The translations under genes were made by a program, and so were the position numbers. Below are positions 1 through 9,753 of a stretch of DNA of 64,000 bases, in pieces. The stretch is from contig NZ_LT907982.1 in assembly GCF_900230215.1 (NCBI RefSeq), forward strand, positions 2,356,001 to 2,420,000, given 5' to 3'. Origin of the DNA: Jatrophihabitans sp. GAS493 (GTDB taxonomy: Bacteria; Actinomycetota; Actinomycetes; Mycobacteriales; Jatrophihabitantaceae). Each line of letters opens with the position of its first letter. The stretch's first letter is position 1. The notes under the pieces were generated by a model, which ran no database searches, had not been told where the DNA came from, and was given only the letters and a program-made list of their open reading frames with translations.

Positions 1-14
1 TGGCTGCTCCTCGC

Positions 15-3000
15 TTGTTTTCAACGCGCCCTCGTTCAGTTTTTAAGCTTCGTCATCGGACCGCGAAGCAGGTTCGGCGTTGGGTTTCGGCTCTGCTGGT
101 GCCGGTAGTTGTGATGTCGCTGGCGGTCGGGGTGGAGGCTGCGGTGCAGCTGCACAACGCAGCTCCAGCGGCAGCGGATGCGTCAACCGGCACAGCGGGG
201 ACGTTCGTTCCGTTGCCGCCCGGTCGCATTCTGAATACGTTGGCGCCGGTAAATAAGCTGGTGGCATCGACGTGGCGCAACGTCCAGATTACGGGTGTTG
301 TGAATGTGCCGTCGACTGGGGTGTCGGCGGTGGCGGTGACGCTCACGGTCTCCAACTACGCCACGACGGGTCTGCTGTATGCCGTTCCGCAAGCAGCGGC
401 ACCGGTTACTCCGCCGGTGGTCCTGGTGAACTACAACTACACCACCACAGGCCCGCCGACGATGAACTCCGCGATCGTTGCGTTGAACCAGTCGAACGGC
501 CAGATATCGGTCGAGGCGACAACGGCGGCCGATCTGATCATTGATGTGCAGGGGTATTACACGGCGTCCTCCGGCGGGAGCGGGACCGCACCGGGCGGGT
601 ACGTGCCGGTCGCTCAGACCCGAATCGGAAGCACGACGACGGGCAGCGTGAACTTCAGCCCGTCCACGGTCGGCAAGATTGCCAATGGTTCTGACCTCAT
701 CGTGACCGTCCCGACGAGCGTCGTCCCGACCGGAGCGTCCTCGGTGTTCGCGAACATCACGGCCACGAGCTACGCGACGACCGATTCGCATTACCTCACG
801 CCGTACCTGCCGACCGGCACCCCCGGTGTTGGGTCGCTGAATATCATGCCGAACGTCACCACGTCGATCGGCGCCGCGATCGACATTAGCGACACAACAC
901 GGCAGTTCGTGTTGCGGGTGAACGGTGCAGGAGCAGCAATCGATATCTCCGTTGACATCGAGGGTTACTTCGCTGCGGCGGCGCCGTCTGGGTCGTTCAC
1001 CCCGGGCGTAGCGCGAGTGTTCGACAGCCGGGCAGGAGCTGCGGTACTCGCCGGCGCAACTACCACGGTGCAGGTAGCTGGTGTGGCTGGAGTCCCGGTG
1101 GCCGGGTCCGGTATCGAGGCGGTAGCGGCAAACCTCACCGTCATCAGCCCCACCGCAGCGGGATCACTGGTCGCCTACGCCGATGACCAGTCCGCCCCGG
1201 CCGGCCTCGCGTCGTTGACGTTCAGCACTGCAGGTGGTGCGCACGGCAACCTGATGAACGTGCAACTCGGCGCCGACGGCGGTATCAAGGTGACGAATAA
1301 CAGCACCGGTACGCTTCATTTCCTCATCGACCTGGAGGGTTGGTATCAGGGCGGCCAGGTCATCGCCAACGGCCAGATCCGCACCGAACGAGCAGTGACT
1401 CTGCACCCGACGCAGGTCAGCAGCAACGTCACGGGCGTGCAGTACCGCTACCGCATCGGAGCTCTGCCGGCGACGGCGTTTACCGATGTGCCGAACACCA
1501 GCCTGTCACTCGTCGGCGGCGCCGGCGGTGCGACACCGGCACCGGGCCCGGTGTCAGCCACTGCGTCCTACCTCTGGGATCTATCGACAACGTCAGCACT
1601 TGGCACACCGCTCAGCGACACGCTGGTGCAGGTCGAAGGGTGCTTCACCGTCACCGGGTCCTCGACGGTGGTCTGCTCCCCACCGCAGGACCTGATGTAC
1701 ACGGCCGCGTTCGACGACTCCCACGCCACCACCGACGCCGGGCCGGGGACGGTGTCGCTGCAGAACGGTGACTACCGTGTCTCCGCCACCGACGTCGACG
1801 TCACCGCCTACCTCGGTGACCTGACCGTCAACCGCAGCCTCACCACGTTGTACCCGGCGGCGGAGAACGCGGACACCACCGGTCAGCTCAACCAGGCCGG
1901 TGTCTTCGGTCCGGGCTGGACCGCGGGGCTTCCGCAGCCTGACGCTGGTGCAGCGGACGTCACCATCAGCGCGCCGGCCAACTCCGGGTATGTGAACCTG
2001 CAGTACTCCGACGGGTCGGTCGACACCTACCAGCAGACCTCAGCATCAGCGACCTACCCGATCACGTTCGTGCCGATCAATGACGCCACCCAAACCGGGG
2101 CCCTGCTGACCCGCACCAACGCCAACACCCTCGTCCTCAACGACGCCGACGGCACGATCACCACCTGGAAACAAGCCTCCCCGACCTCGCCGTGGCTGGT
2201 GGACACCGTGGTACAGCCAGGCACCGGCGGCACCACGACCAGCTACGCCCGGTCCGCTATCTCCGGAATCGGCATCGCGGCCGGAACCTTGGTCACGCGG
2301 ATCATCGCGGCCGCGTTGAACCCGGCCACAGCCTGCACCGACACGAACGCGGACACCAACACCGCATGCCGCAGCCTCATCCTGAAGTACAGCACCGCAC
2401 CGGGCACGACGAATCTGATCCGCCTGACCGAGGTCGACCTCTCCGCCTACGACCCGGGCAAGTCCGGCGGTGCGGGGATGAACATCATCGCGATCGCGAA
2501 GTATGACTACCAGTCCGGCACCGGGTTGTTGTTGGACGAGTACGACCCGCGGCTGAGCAACCCGCTGAAAACCGCGTACACCTACCAAAGCGGCGCACCG
2601 TTGCGATTGACGACGGTCAGCCCGCCGGGAATGACGGCCACGCCGTGGACGATCTCCTATGACGCCACTGGGCGGGTGTCGACGGTGTCACGCCCCGACC
2701 CGACGATCTCCGGCACCCCGACGGCGACGACCACCATGGTCTACAGCGTTCCAGTCACCGGCAGCGGCGCACCGATCGATCTCGGCGGCACTGCCACCGC
2801 GGCCTGGGGACAGCTCTCGGACTTGCCCTACACGGCAACCGCTGTGTTCGGGCCGACGAAGGTCCCGTCCTCCACGACCGCGTCCTCGATCGGATCCACG
2901 GAATGGCCCTGGTCCACCATCACCTACATCGACCCGAACGGGCAGGTCACCAACTCCGCCTCCTACGGTGCTGGTGCGTGGCAATACGGCGCCGACCAGT

Positions 3001-5678
3001 ACGACACCAACGGCAACCTCGTCGCCTCCCTCACCCCCGCGAACCGGCGCAACACCGTCAGCAACCCCTACCCGGTAGGCAGTCTCCTGCAGGCCGCGTC
3101 GGTCGCGGACCGGGCGGCGCTTCTGTCGACGGTGAACATCTATTCACCGACCCACCCGTCAGAGCTGACCGATACCTTCAGCCCGACACATCCGATGCGT
3201 AACGGCGGCGGATCATTGACCTACAACGGTCGTGATCACACCGCGACGACCTTCGACACCGGAGCACCGGCGATCACCACGGTCGGTCAGCCGGACTATC
3301 AGCTGCCGACCAGCACCGCGACGTCACCGTTCAACGCCGACAGCGGCACCGACGTAGCCGCGGAACAGCGGATCACCGTCCTGGGCTACGCCGACGTGCT
3401 GCCCGACACCACCACCGCCGGTGCGGTGCCGCTCGGGTGGCTGCTGCACAAAGCCACCACTAGCACCGTGCAGATGGGCAGCTCCCCATCAACGGCGGAT
3501 CTGGTGACGAAGACCCGGTACAACGCGGCCGGGCAGGTCATCGAAACCCGCCTACCCGCCGACACCACCACCACCGGCACCACCGCAGCCACCACCCAGA
3601 CGTCCTACTACACACCGGGAACAACCAACCCCGCCTCATGCCTCTCCAACGCCTGGGCTGGAATGGTGTGCAAAACGAAACCGGCCGACAGCACCGGAAA
3701 CCCCTTGCCGACCAAATCGGTCACCGCGTACGACATGTACTTCAACACCACAACCTCGACCGAGGTCGGAACCAATACCGGTGGGACGTTGACTCGCACG
3801 ACCGCCACGACGTTTGACGCGGTGGAACGGGAGACCACTCAGCAGGTCAGCATCAACGGCGACACCACCACCGCACCGTTGATCACCTACAACTACGACA
3901 CCGGGGCCACCGCCAAGGGCCTGCTGCTGTCCACCACCATGACAGTCGGCGGCACCGTCACCCAGACCCTGAGCAACACCTACGACGCCCTGGGACGCCG
4001 CTACCGCTACGCTGATGCGAACTTCAACGTCTCGGTCACCGCCTACGACATCGCCGGGCGGGTGCGGTACTTCTCCAACGGCGATCTCGGCACCACCTAC
4101 GTCTACGACGACACCGCCGGCACCGAACACCGCGGGCTGGTCACCAGCCAGGGCGTCACCGGAGATGCCACGACCAGCTTCTCCGCCACCTACGACGCTG
4201 ACGGGACAATGGCCACCCAGACCTACCCCAACGGCATCGTCGCCACCACCACCTACGACGAAGCCGGCAACGAAACATCGCTGAGCTACGACAAAGCCGG
4301 TTCCAACTGGTTAGCGTTCACCCAGACCAGCGGCGCCGACGGTCGCGTAGTAAACCAGACCAGCAGCGGCGGCGGCACCGGCATCACGTCCCAGATATTC
4401 AACTACGACCTCGCCGGGCGCCTAACCAGGGTTCGCGACACTACCACCGGCGCCGAATGCACCACCCGCGCGTACGGATTCAACGCCAACTCCGACCGCA
4501 CCGGCTACTCCACCATCACCGGCGCGTCCGGAGCCGCCTGCCCCACCGCCGCAACCCTCGGAACGACCACCTTCGACACATCCGACCGCATTACCACCAC
4601 CGGGTACGCCTACGACGGGCTCGGCCGCACCCTCACCGTCCCCGCCGCCGACACCAACGGCACCGGCACCCACACGGGCACCACCGGTACCGCGACCATC
4701 GCCTACTACGACAACGACATGGTCAAAACCGAAACCCAAACCACCCCGACGAGCACCACCCTCGCCTACGGCCTGGACCCCGACCAGAACCGCATCACCA
4801 CCATCAGTGACGGCACCACCAACTACTACAGCGACGACAGCGACAGCCCAGCCTGGGCCGAAACCAGCCCCACCACCTACGACAGCTACCTCCGCGGCAT
4901 CGACGGCTCCATGGCCGGCACCATCACCCACGACACCACCGCCGGAACCACCACCGCCGTCGTCGACCTCGTCAACATGCAAGGCAGCATCGTCGCCAAT
5001 GCGCCCGACACCGCGGCGGCTACCGGCCTCACGCCGGGTTCGTACAAGGAGACCACCGAATACGGGCTACCGCGTACTGACCTCAACACCAGCCTCGCCC
5101 AGGCCGACCTCAACGCCGTCACGCCCTACGGCTGGCTCGGCAGCAAACAACGCTCCAACGACTCCCTCGCAGGCCTCACCCTCATGGGTGTTCGGCTGTA
5201 CAACCCCATGACCGGACGATTCCTCTCCACCGACCCCGTCCCCGGCGGAAACGCGAACGCGTACACCTACCCCGTCGACCCCATCAACCAAATGGACCTC
5301 ACAGGCCAGTGTTTCTGGGACCTTTGTATCGGTGAGTCGATCGGTGTCGCCGAAGTGGGTATCCTACTCCTCGGAGCATTAGGGGTTGGCAAGGCCGCTC
5401 AGAACGCTGCGAAGCATCCAATCAGCATCGGCTCTACTACCTACGTGGGTAGAAGCAAGGTGTCTGCAAACGCCTGCGGAAATGGCAATGGGAACGTTGC
5501 CTGTGCGAACAGGAAAAAGACGCCTGCGCGAAATGCCAACGCAACAGGACACAAACCTCAGAAGCAATCGAAAGGAAAAACCAGGGGCGACGACCACGAG
5601 AATCGACAAGGGCACGGTGGTCGACAGAAGCCGAACTTTACGCCGAACCCGAATAAGCCACGACCCGAGAGATACTGA
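15..5678 (+). CDS. Secreted RHS-repeat polymorphic toxin
   Basis: Large (about 1887 aa) exported protein. Residues 1-50 form a basic N-region plus a hydrophobic stretch ending near AAPAAA, a signal peptide. Residues 60-445 hold three related beta-rich modules ending in DVQGYY, DIEGYF and DLEGWY, common in actinobacterial exoproteins. A long YD/RHS repeat region follows, then the RHS-associated core (GVRLYNPMTGRFLSTDP, then DPINQMDLTG). The frame changes character after residue 1765: the last 122 residues are a low-GC, Lys/Asn/Gly-rich variable tip with a DDHENRQGHGG motif. In polymorphic toxins this tip is the toxin. I cannot assign its activity. The start shown is TTG at base 15, but the frame is open to the window edge, so the true start may lie upstream. 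The next gene is the expected immunity protein. Confidence 0.88.
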   Translation: MFSTRPRSVFKLRHRTAKQVRRWVSALLVPVVVMSLAVGVEAAVQLHNAAPAAADASTGTAGTFVPLPPGRILNTLAPVNKLVASTWRNVQITGVVNVPSTGVSAVAVTLTVSNYATTGLLYAVPQAAAPVTPPVVLVNYNYTTTGPPTMNSAIVALNQSNGQISVEATTAADLIIDVQGYYTASSGGSGTAPGGYVPVAQTRIGSTTTGSVNFSPSTVGKIANGSDLIVTVPTSVVPTGASSVFANITATSYATTDSHYLTPYLPTGTPGVGSLNIMPNVTTSIGAAIDISDTTRQFVLRVNGAGAAIDISVDIEGYFAAAAPSGSFTPGVARVFDSRAGAAVLAGATTTVQVAGVAGVPVAGSGIEAVAANLTVISPTAAGSLVAYADDQSAPAGLASLTFSTAGGAHGNLMNVQLGADGGIKVTNNSTGTLHFLIDLEGWYQGGQVIANGQIRTERAVTLHPTQVSSNVTGVQYRYRIGALPATAFTDVPNTSLSLVGGAGGATPAPGPVSATASYLWDLSTTSALGTPLSDTLVQVEGCFTVTGSSTVVCSPPQDLMYTAAFDDSHATTDAGPGTVSLQNGDYRVSATDVDVTAYLGDLTVNRSLTTLYPAAENADTTGQLNQAGVFGPGWTAGLPQPDAGAADVTISAPANSGYVNLQYSDGSVDTYQQTSASATYPITFVPINDATQTGALLTRTNANTLVLNDADGTITTWKQASPTSPWLVDTVVQPGTGGTTTSYARSAISGIGIAAGTLVTRIIAAALNPATACTDTNADTNTACRSLILKYSTAPGTTNLIRLTEVDLSAYDPGKSGGAGMNIIAIAKYDYQSGTGLLLDEYDPRLSNPLKTAYTYQSGAPLRLTTVSPPGMTATPWTISYDATGRVSTVSRPDPTISGTPTATTTMVYSVPVTGSGAPIDLGGTATAAWGQLSDLPYTATAVFGPTKVPSSTTASSIGSTEWPWSTITYIDPNGQVTNSASYGAGAWQYGADQYDTNGNLVASLTPANRRNTVSNPYPVGSLLQAASVADRAALLSTVNIYSPTHPSELTDTFSPTHPMRNGGGSLTYNGRDHTATTFDTGAPAITTVGQPDYQLPTSTATSPFNADSGTDVAAEQRITVLGYADVLPDTTTAGAVPLGWLLHKATTSTVQMGSSPSTADLVTKTRYNAAGQVIETRLPADTTTTGTTAATTQTSYYTPGTTNPASCLSNAWAGMVCKTKPADSTGNPLPTKSVTAYDMYFNTTTSTEVGTNTGGTLTRTTATTFDAVERETTQQVSINGDTTTAPLITYNYDTGATAKGLLLSTTMTVGGTVTQTLSNTYDALGRRYRYADANFNVSVTAYDIAGRVRYFSNGDLGTTYVYDDTAGTEHRGLVTSQGVTGDATTSFSATYDADGTMATQTYPNGIVATTTYDEAGNETSLSYDKAGSNWLAFTQTSGADGRVVNQTSSGGGTGITSQIFNYDLAGRLTRVRDTTTGAECTTRAYGFNANSDRTGYSTITGASGAACPTAATLGTTTFDTSDRITTTGYAYDGLGRTLTVPAADTNGTGTHTGTTGTATIAYYDNDMVKTETQTTPTSTTLAYGLDPDQNRITTISDGTTNYYSDDSDSPAWAETSPTTYDSYLRGIDGSMAGTITHDTTAGTTTAVVDLVNMQGSIVANAPDTAAATGLTPGSYKETTEYGLPRTDLNTSLAQADLNAVTPYGWLGSKQRSNDSLAGLTLMGVRLYNPMTGRFLSTDPVPGGNANAYTYPVDPINQMDLTGQCFWDLCIGESIGVAEVGILLLGALGVGKAAQNAAKHPISIGSTTYVGRSKVSANACGNGNGNVACANRKKTPARNANATGHKPQKQSKGKTRGDDHENRQGHGGRQKPNFTPNPNKPRPERY

Positions 5679-5705
5679 CTCTCGTTAGAACTTCTGGAGG
5701 ATCGT

Positions 5706-6539
5706 ATGGGTCGAACAGATCCGCGACCATCGACGCGCAGATTCAACGACGCGTGTCGACTAAGCGAACGAGGGCTTCACGGTGACGCGGAGCGAGTGTT
5801 TAGATCAATCGCCGAGAACGGCGAACCAAAGGTTTGGTTCAACGTTGGCAACGAGCTCCGCGATCTGGGCGAGACCGACGGTGCGATTCGAGCTTACTAC
5901 CTGGCCATTGCGGCCGGCGCTATGGAGGCTGCGCTCAATCTTGGCGGAACGCTCGAGTCTGTCGGTGATTTTGCTGAGGCTCTAAGAGTCTACCGGATCG
6001 GAGCCACGGATGGTGACAGGCAAGCAGCCCATCAGTTGGCATTCTTGCTGAGAGAGATCGGACGTCAAGAGGAAGCAGAAGAAGTCATGCGTGACTCGCG
6101 TCTAACCGGTGACGATTTTGCTGACGCCGTGCTGGCTGTTTGGGAGTCCATGGACGAGCATGATCCAAGTCTGGAATTCCGACTTCGAGCGGGAATTGAT
6201 GTCTACCCTGCTGCTCGTACAGCACTCGTTGCGATCTTGGTGGATAGTGGTAGGGAAGTCGAGGCAATCGAGTTATTGCGCGACGGAGTGCTGCGCCAAG
6301 AACTGGATTCCTTTATAGTTCTTGGCAACTTGTATCGAGATTTCGCGGGTGATTCCAATGCTGCGGAGTTGGCGTACCGTTCTGGTGCTGAACTCGGTGA
6401 TTCACATTGTGAATTTAATCTAGCGAAGCTGCTCTACGACGTTGGTAGAGCAGATGAGGTCCGGCCACACTTGGAGCGTGCGGCAGCGGCAGGTGACGAT
6501 CTCGCTCGGAATGCACTTAGAACGTGGCGACTAAACTAG
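5706..6539 (+). CDS. TPR/Sel1-like repeat protein, candidate immunity to the RHS toxin
   Basis: 277-aa protein without signal peptide or membrane segment. It is built of repeated helix pairs (AYYLAIAAGAMEAALNLG, AYRSGAELGDSHCEFNLAKL, LERAAAAGDDLARNALR), typical of Sel1/TPR solenoids. It starts 27 bp after the RHS toxin stop, behind a TGGAGG ribosome site, and shares the toxin tip's lower GC. Helical-repeat proteins in this position are usual immunity proteins for RHS toxins. The family call comes from the repeats; the immunity role is inferred from position only. Confidence 0.7.
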   Translation: MGRTDPRPSTRRFNDACRLSERGLHGDAERVFRSIAENGEPKVWFNVGNELRDLGETDGAIRAYYLAIAAGAMEAALNLGGTLESVGDFAEALRVYRIGATDGDRQAAHQLAFLLREIGRQEEAEEVMRDSRLTGDDFADAVLAVWESMDEHDPSLEFRLRAGIDVYPAARTALVAILVDSGREVEAIELLRDGVLRQELDSFIVLGNLYRDFAGDSNAAELAYRSGAELGDSHCEFNLAKLLYDVGRADEVRPHLERAAAAGDDLARNALRTWRLN

Positions 6540-7076
6540 GGCGCAAGGGTCGCGACATATACACCGATCAGCAAACCGACCAACCGCGCACAGGTACCTC
6601 GATCGGCCGTGCAGATGTCGGTCGAGGTCGCACTCCAGCCGGCGCAACCACGCCTTTTTTTAAACCCGCGCCGCCGCCTGGACCGCAGGCCTGGGTCGTC
6701 GCTGACGCGCGGGTCGGTGCGTGTCCTCCCTTCGCTGCGGGCCGCCCGACCAGCGCCCGCTCCTCAGTCGGGTCCTTCTTTTGAGCGAGGTCAATGCTGA
6801 CCCAACGTTTGAACGCATACCGGTGATTGCGGGAGCCGAAAGCACGCTGAGGTCCGGCAGCCGTCAGGGGGTCGACGAGGAGGGCGGTCACCGCATTTGG
6901 GCAGCACGCCCCCGCCGGGCTCATACCAAGAAACGACCGTTTTCTTGTCAGACCCCAGCGCGACACTCATTGGGGCGATACGACTGCAAGAAACCCGTGT
7001 AGATAATCTACGTAAACTATTGCCTCAGTAGGACGTTTTATTTACACTGGAGGTCTGACGACGCAAGGAGACCGCG
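6540..7076. other. Intergenic region, no convincing gene
   Basis: 537 bp between the toxin module and the next operon. It holds a weak hairpin (CCCGAC at 6745-6750 with GTCGGG at 6767-6772, followed by TCCTTCTTTT), possibly a terminator for rightward transcription. It also holds an A/T-rich promoter-like stretch at 6990-7040. An open frame of 132 codons on the minus strand (6568-6966) has fairly protein-like composition in its middle, but there is no family match I recognise and no ribosome site, so I do not call it. Confidence 0.5.
6999..7011 (+). promoter_or_regulatory. 13-bp inverted repeat upstream of the 7.1-kb operon
   Basis: GTAGAT-A-ATCTAC is a perfect inverted repeat 66 bp before the ATG at 7077, within the only A/T-rich stretch here. 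It could be an operator overlapping the promoter. The regulator is unknown. Confidence 0.4.
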
Positions 7077-7703
7077 ATGACTGCTCATGAGGTGGGCCGC
7101 ACACCGTATGTCGGGGTGGGGGAGAGCGGCGCCCGCCGCTCGGCGCAAGTCGACCGCGAGGAAGCCGACACGCTCAGTTGGACGGATGAGCGAAGAGACG
7201 CGCTACTGGACTCGGCCCAGCGGTGGGAGGACCAGGCGTATCGGCTGATGCTGGACCGGCTCGGGCCGCGGCCGACCCTCGCGCAGCTGCGCGAGGCGGT
7301 GGGCAGTGAGGAGTGGCTGGCCGCGGTGGTCCTGCTGGAGCTGTCCCCGGCGGTCCGCGCAGACGCGGCCCAGTTCACGCAGTGGGCGCGCGATGGTGGC
7401 CGCTACGTCGATGGCATCGAGGGTGACGAGCAGGTCCGGTTGTTCAATGGCAACGCGCAGATGGACTGGGAGGCGTGGGTCGCGGACGTCGACGAGAGCG
7501 GGCGAGGATGGTCCTCGAGCGAATGGCGGCTATTTCAGCTCGTCGCAGCCCTGACTGTCCCGGACCGCAAGGTCGCGCTGCGCGGGGTGCTCGACGGACT
7601 CGGTTCGTGGGAGCACGCCGCCCTGGACGTGTTGGTGCAGTGGGCCAGCGGCGGTAACAACCGCGAGTACCCCGGCCGCTACCGAGTCGTGCCAGGGCCA
7701 TGA
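7077..7703 (+). CDS. Hypothetical protein, first gene of the resolvase operon
   Basis: 208-aa soluble, acidic, Trp-rich protein with no motif I recognise. A strong AAGGAG site precedes the ATG. The next gene overlaps its stop by 4 bp (ATGA), so the two are translationally coupled. The operon position beside a resolvase and a Fic toxin-antitoxin pair suggests an accessory gene of the mobile element. I do not recognise the family. Confidence 0.65.
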   Translation: MTAHEVGRTPYVGVGESGARRSAQVDREEADTLSWTDERRDALLDSAQRWEDQAYRLMLDRLGPRPTLAQLREAVGSEEWLAAVVLLELSPAVRADAAQFTQWARDGGRYVDGIEGDEQVRLFNGNAQMDWEAWVADVDESGRGWSSSEWRLFQLVAALTVPDRKVALRGVLDGLGSWEHAALDVLVQWASGGNNREYPGRYRVVPGP

Positions 7704-7966
7704 GGAGCTACTACGGCCCTCGCGGCCCGTACGGGACCGAGAGCGAGGTCATCGCCGCCACCGGGCAGCGGGACTGGCCAATCACCGATAGCCATGCCGA
7801 GCACAACGCTGCCCGCCTGCAGGAAGCGGTCACCGCCGCTGGCGTCGAGGTCGGTTCCTACGACCAGCGGATCTTGTCCTGGTTGGCCGGTTATGAACCG
7901 CAGACCGTCGAGGTCATCGCGGCCCTTATCGCGCGAGCCGGTCAGCGCGGAATAGGCAGTGCCTGA
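7700..7966 (+). CDS. Small hypothetical protein
   Basis: 88-aa protein overlapping the preceding gene by 4 bp and followed after 2 bp by the resolvase GTG start. The C-terminal half (QRILSWLAGYEPQTVEVIAALIARAG) is helical and resembles the short coupled proteins found beside actinobacterial prophage and ICE genes. No function can be named. Confidence 0.65.
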   Translation: MRSYYGPRGPYGTESEVIAATGQRDWPITDSHAEHNAARLQEAVTAAGVEVGSYDQRILSWLAGYEPQTVEVIAALIARAGQRGIGSA

Positions 7967-7968
7967 TC

Positions 7969-8535
7969 GTGGGACACGTCTATGGGTATGGCCGGGTCTC
8001 GACTCTGGATCAGAGCCCGGATCTGCAGCTGGATGCGTTGCGGGCGGCCGGGTCGGAGCGAGACTTCATCGACAAGGCGAGCGGGAAGGTCGCGCGGCGA
8101 CCGGAGCTGGACAGGCTGCTCGAGGCTTTACTACCTGGTGACACCGTGGTGGTGTGGAAGCTCGATCGTCTCGGGCGCAGCATCAAGGATCTGATCGAGG
8201 TAGTGACCGGGCTGGGGGAGCGGGGCGTCGGGTTCCGATCGCTGACGGAGGCGATTGACACCACGACCGCCGGCGGCCGGTTGGTGTTCCATATCTTCGC
8301 CGCGCTAGCCGAGTTTGAGCACGCCCTCATCGTCGAGCGCACTCACGCCGGCTTGGCGGCAGCCCGCGCCCGCGGCCGTAAAGGTGGCCGGCCACCGAAG
8401 ATGACACCCGAACGCATCCAACTAGCACGGCAGATGTACGAGTCCGAGCAATACGATGTGTCGGCGATCGCCAAGAACCTCGGTGTGAGCCGGCCGACGA
8501 TCTACAAGCACTTGAATCACGAGACGAGACTGTAG
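7969..8535 (+). CDS. Serine recombinase of the resolvase/invertase family
   Basis: 188 aa, the usual length for small serine resolvases. The N-terminus reads YGYGRVSTLDQ with the catalytic Ser in RVST, followed by the conserved VVWKLDRLGRSIKDL and EFEHALIVERTHAGLAAARARGRKGGRP motifs. The C-terminal 45 residues form a helix-turn-helix (DVSAIAKNLGVSRPTIYKHL) that would bind the res or inversion site. The start is GTG, 2 bp after the previous stop. It probably resolves element multimers or cointegrates. No inverted or res-type repeats were obvious nearby. Confidence 0.93.
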   Translation: MGHVYGYGRVSTLDQSPDLQLDALRAAGSERDFIDKASGKVARRPELDRLLEALLPGDTVVVWKLDRLGRSIKDLIEVVTGLGERGVGFRSLTEAIDTTTAGGRLVFHIFAALAEFEHALIVERTHAGLAAARARGRKGGRPPKMTPERIQLARQMYESEQYDVSAIAKNLGVSRPTIYKHLNHETRL

Positions 8536-8548
8536 GGAAGGTGGCACC

Positions 8549-8773
8549 ATGACCGTCATGAGCGCAACGACCCAGCCCGCGACCGAGAGCGAGTGTGTCG
8601 ACATCGCCCGGGCCGCCGGGCTCACCGCTGAGCAGGCCCAGGCGATGCGGAACGTGGCGGCGTCGTGGGCGATGGAGAACATGGCCCCGACCGTCGAGGA
8701 ACTGCGCGTCGGCGCCGAGCTCGTGGCGGGGCGCATCGACTTCGCCGAGGCCCGACGTCAGCTCGGTGTCTGA
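8549..8773 (+). CDS. VbhA-type antitoxin of the Fic toxin
   Basis: 74-aa helical protein starting behind GGGAAGG. It contains AASWAMENM, which fits the inhibitory (S/T)xxxE(G/N) motif of class I Fic antitoxins, and ends with VAGRIDFAEARRQLGV, like the VbhA tail (AGxIxxxEA). Known VbhA antitoxins place the motif Glu into the Fic active site and block ATP binding. Its stop overlaps the start of the Fic gene, so the pair is coupled. Confidence 0.82.
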   Translation: MTVMSATTQPATESECVDIARAAGLTAEQAQAMRNVAASWAMENMAPTVEELRVGAELVAGRIDFAEARRQLGV

Positions 8774-9614
8774 ACCACCACGCCGGTACTCCTGGGAGGA
8801 CTACCTCTACCCGGCGAACGAGTTCGGTGTGCAGGTGCTACGCAACAAGCTGGGGCTGCGCGAGTTCGCTGCCTGGCATGACGCGGAACGGCAGCTCACC
8901 GTGCTTCGAGCGCAGGAGCTGATCGGCCGGCCCGAGCTGGTCCCGCGCACGTTCGACGTCGGGCATTGGAAGGCGATCCATCGCCAGATCTTCCAGGACG
9001 TCTACGAGTGGGCCGGAGAGTTCCGCACCGTCAACATCAGCAAGGCTGAGCTGGTCGACGGCGAGGATGGGAAGCTCAAGCAGCAGTTCAACCCGTTCGC
9101 ACCCAGCGACGAGCTGGAGGGCTACGCGGACGCGGTGCTGGGCCACGTCCGGGCGGCCGACATGTTCGCCGGCCGGGACCGGGCCGGCGTCGTCGACGGG
9201 CTGGCGGAGTCGCTGACGTGGATGAATCGGCTGCATCCCTTCCGTGAGGGCAACGGCCGGACCCAGCGGATCTTGGCTGAGCACATCGCCGATCACGCCG
9301 GTTACCTACTGGACTGGTATCGGATCAGCCCCGAGGATCAGAACCGGGTCATGGCCCAGTCGTATCACGACGACATCGAGCCACTTCGGGATGCGCTCGA
9401 GGGTGCGGTGATCGCGATCCCGCGCGGCGGCTCGCTCGACGATTCGCCGTGGCCCACCGCGCCCACAGGACCGGCCCGGGCTCCGAACTTCTGGCAGTTC
9501 AGCAAGACCGGGCAGCAGGTTCTCGCGGACGCAGCAAAGGCCGCGGTGGATACCTCGCGCGCGGCCCAGCAACAGACGTCGAGCCGGAGCCCGGAGCCTG
9601 GTTACGACCGCTGA
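8766..9614 (+). CDS. Fic-domain AMP-transferase toxin
   Basis: 282-aa protein. The active-site loop HPFREGNGRTQR (about residue 158) matches the Fic signature HPFx(D/E)GNGRxxR. The flap region (VYEWAGEFRTVNISK) is also present. Family members transfer AMP from ATP onto target proteins, often DNA gyrase or topoisomerase IV in VbhT-type systems. The frame is open further upstream, but the GTG at 8766, inside the antitoxin's last codons, gives a normal N-terminus (VSEPPRRYSWEDYLYP). The C-terminal 60 residues are a low-complexity tail. Unlike VbhT, no relaxase or BID domain is fused. Confidence 0.9.
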   Translation: MSEPPRRYSWEDYLYPANEFGVQVLRNKLGLREFAAWHDAERQLTVLRAQELIGRPELVPRTFDVGHWKAIHRQIFQDVYEWAGEFRTVNISKAELVDGEDGKLKQQFNPFAPSDELEGYADAVLGHVRAADMFAGRDRAGVVDGLAESLTWMNRLHPFREGNGRTQRILAEHIADHAGYLLDWYRISPEDQNRVMAQSYHDDIEPLRDALEGAVIAIPRGGSLDDSPWPTAPTGPARAPNFWQFSKTGQQVLADAAKAAVDTSRAAQQQTSSRSPEPGYDR

Positions 9615-9753
9615 CTGGTCGTGTCGTTCGCCGCGCTGCGCGCGGCCGCGGCCCGATCCTGGGCGTCGTGGAAGTGGTCCCGGCACCACGGCTTGCGGCC
9701 CAGATAATCCAGGACTTGGCCGCGCACTCGCAGCAGGTCGGCACCACGAGTGC

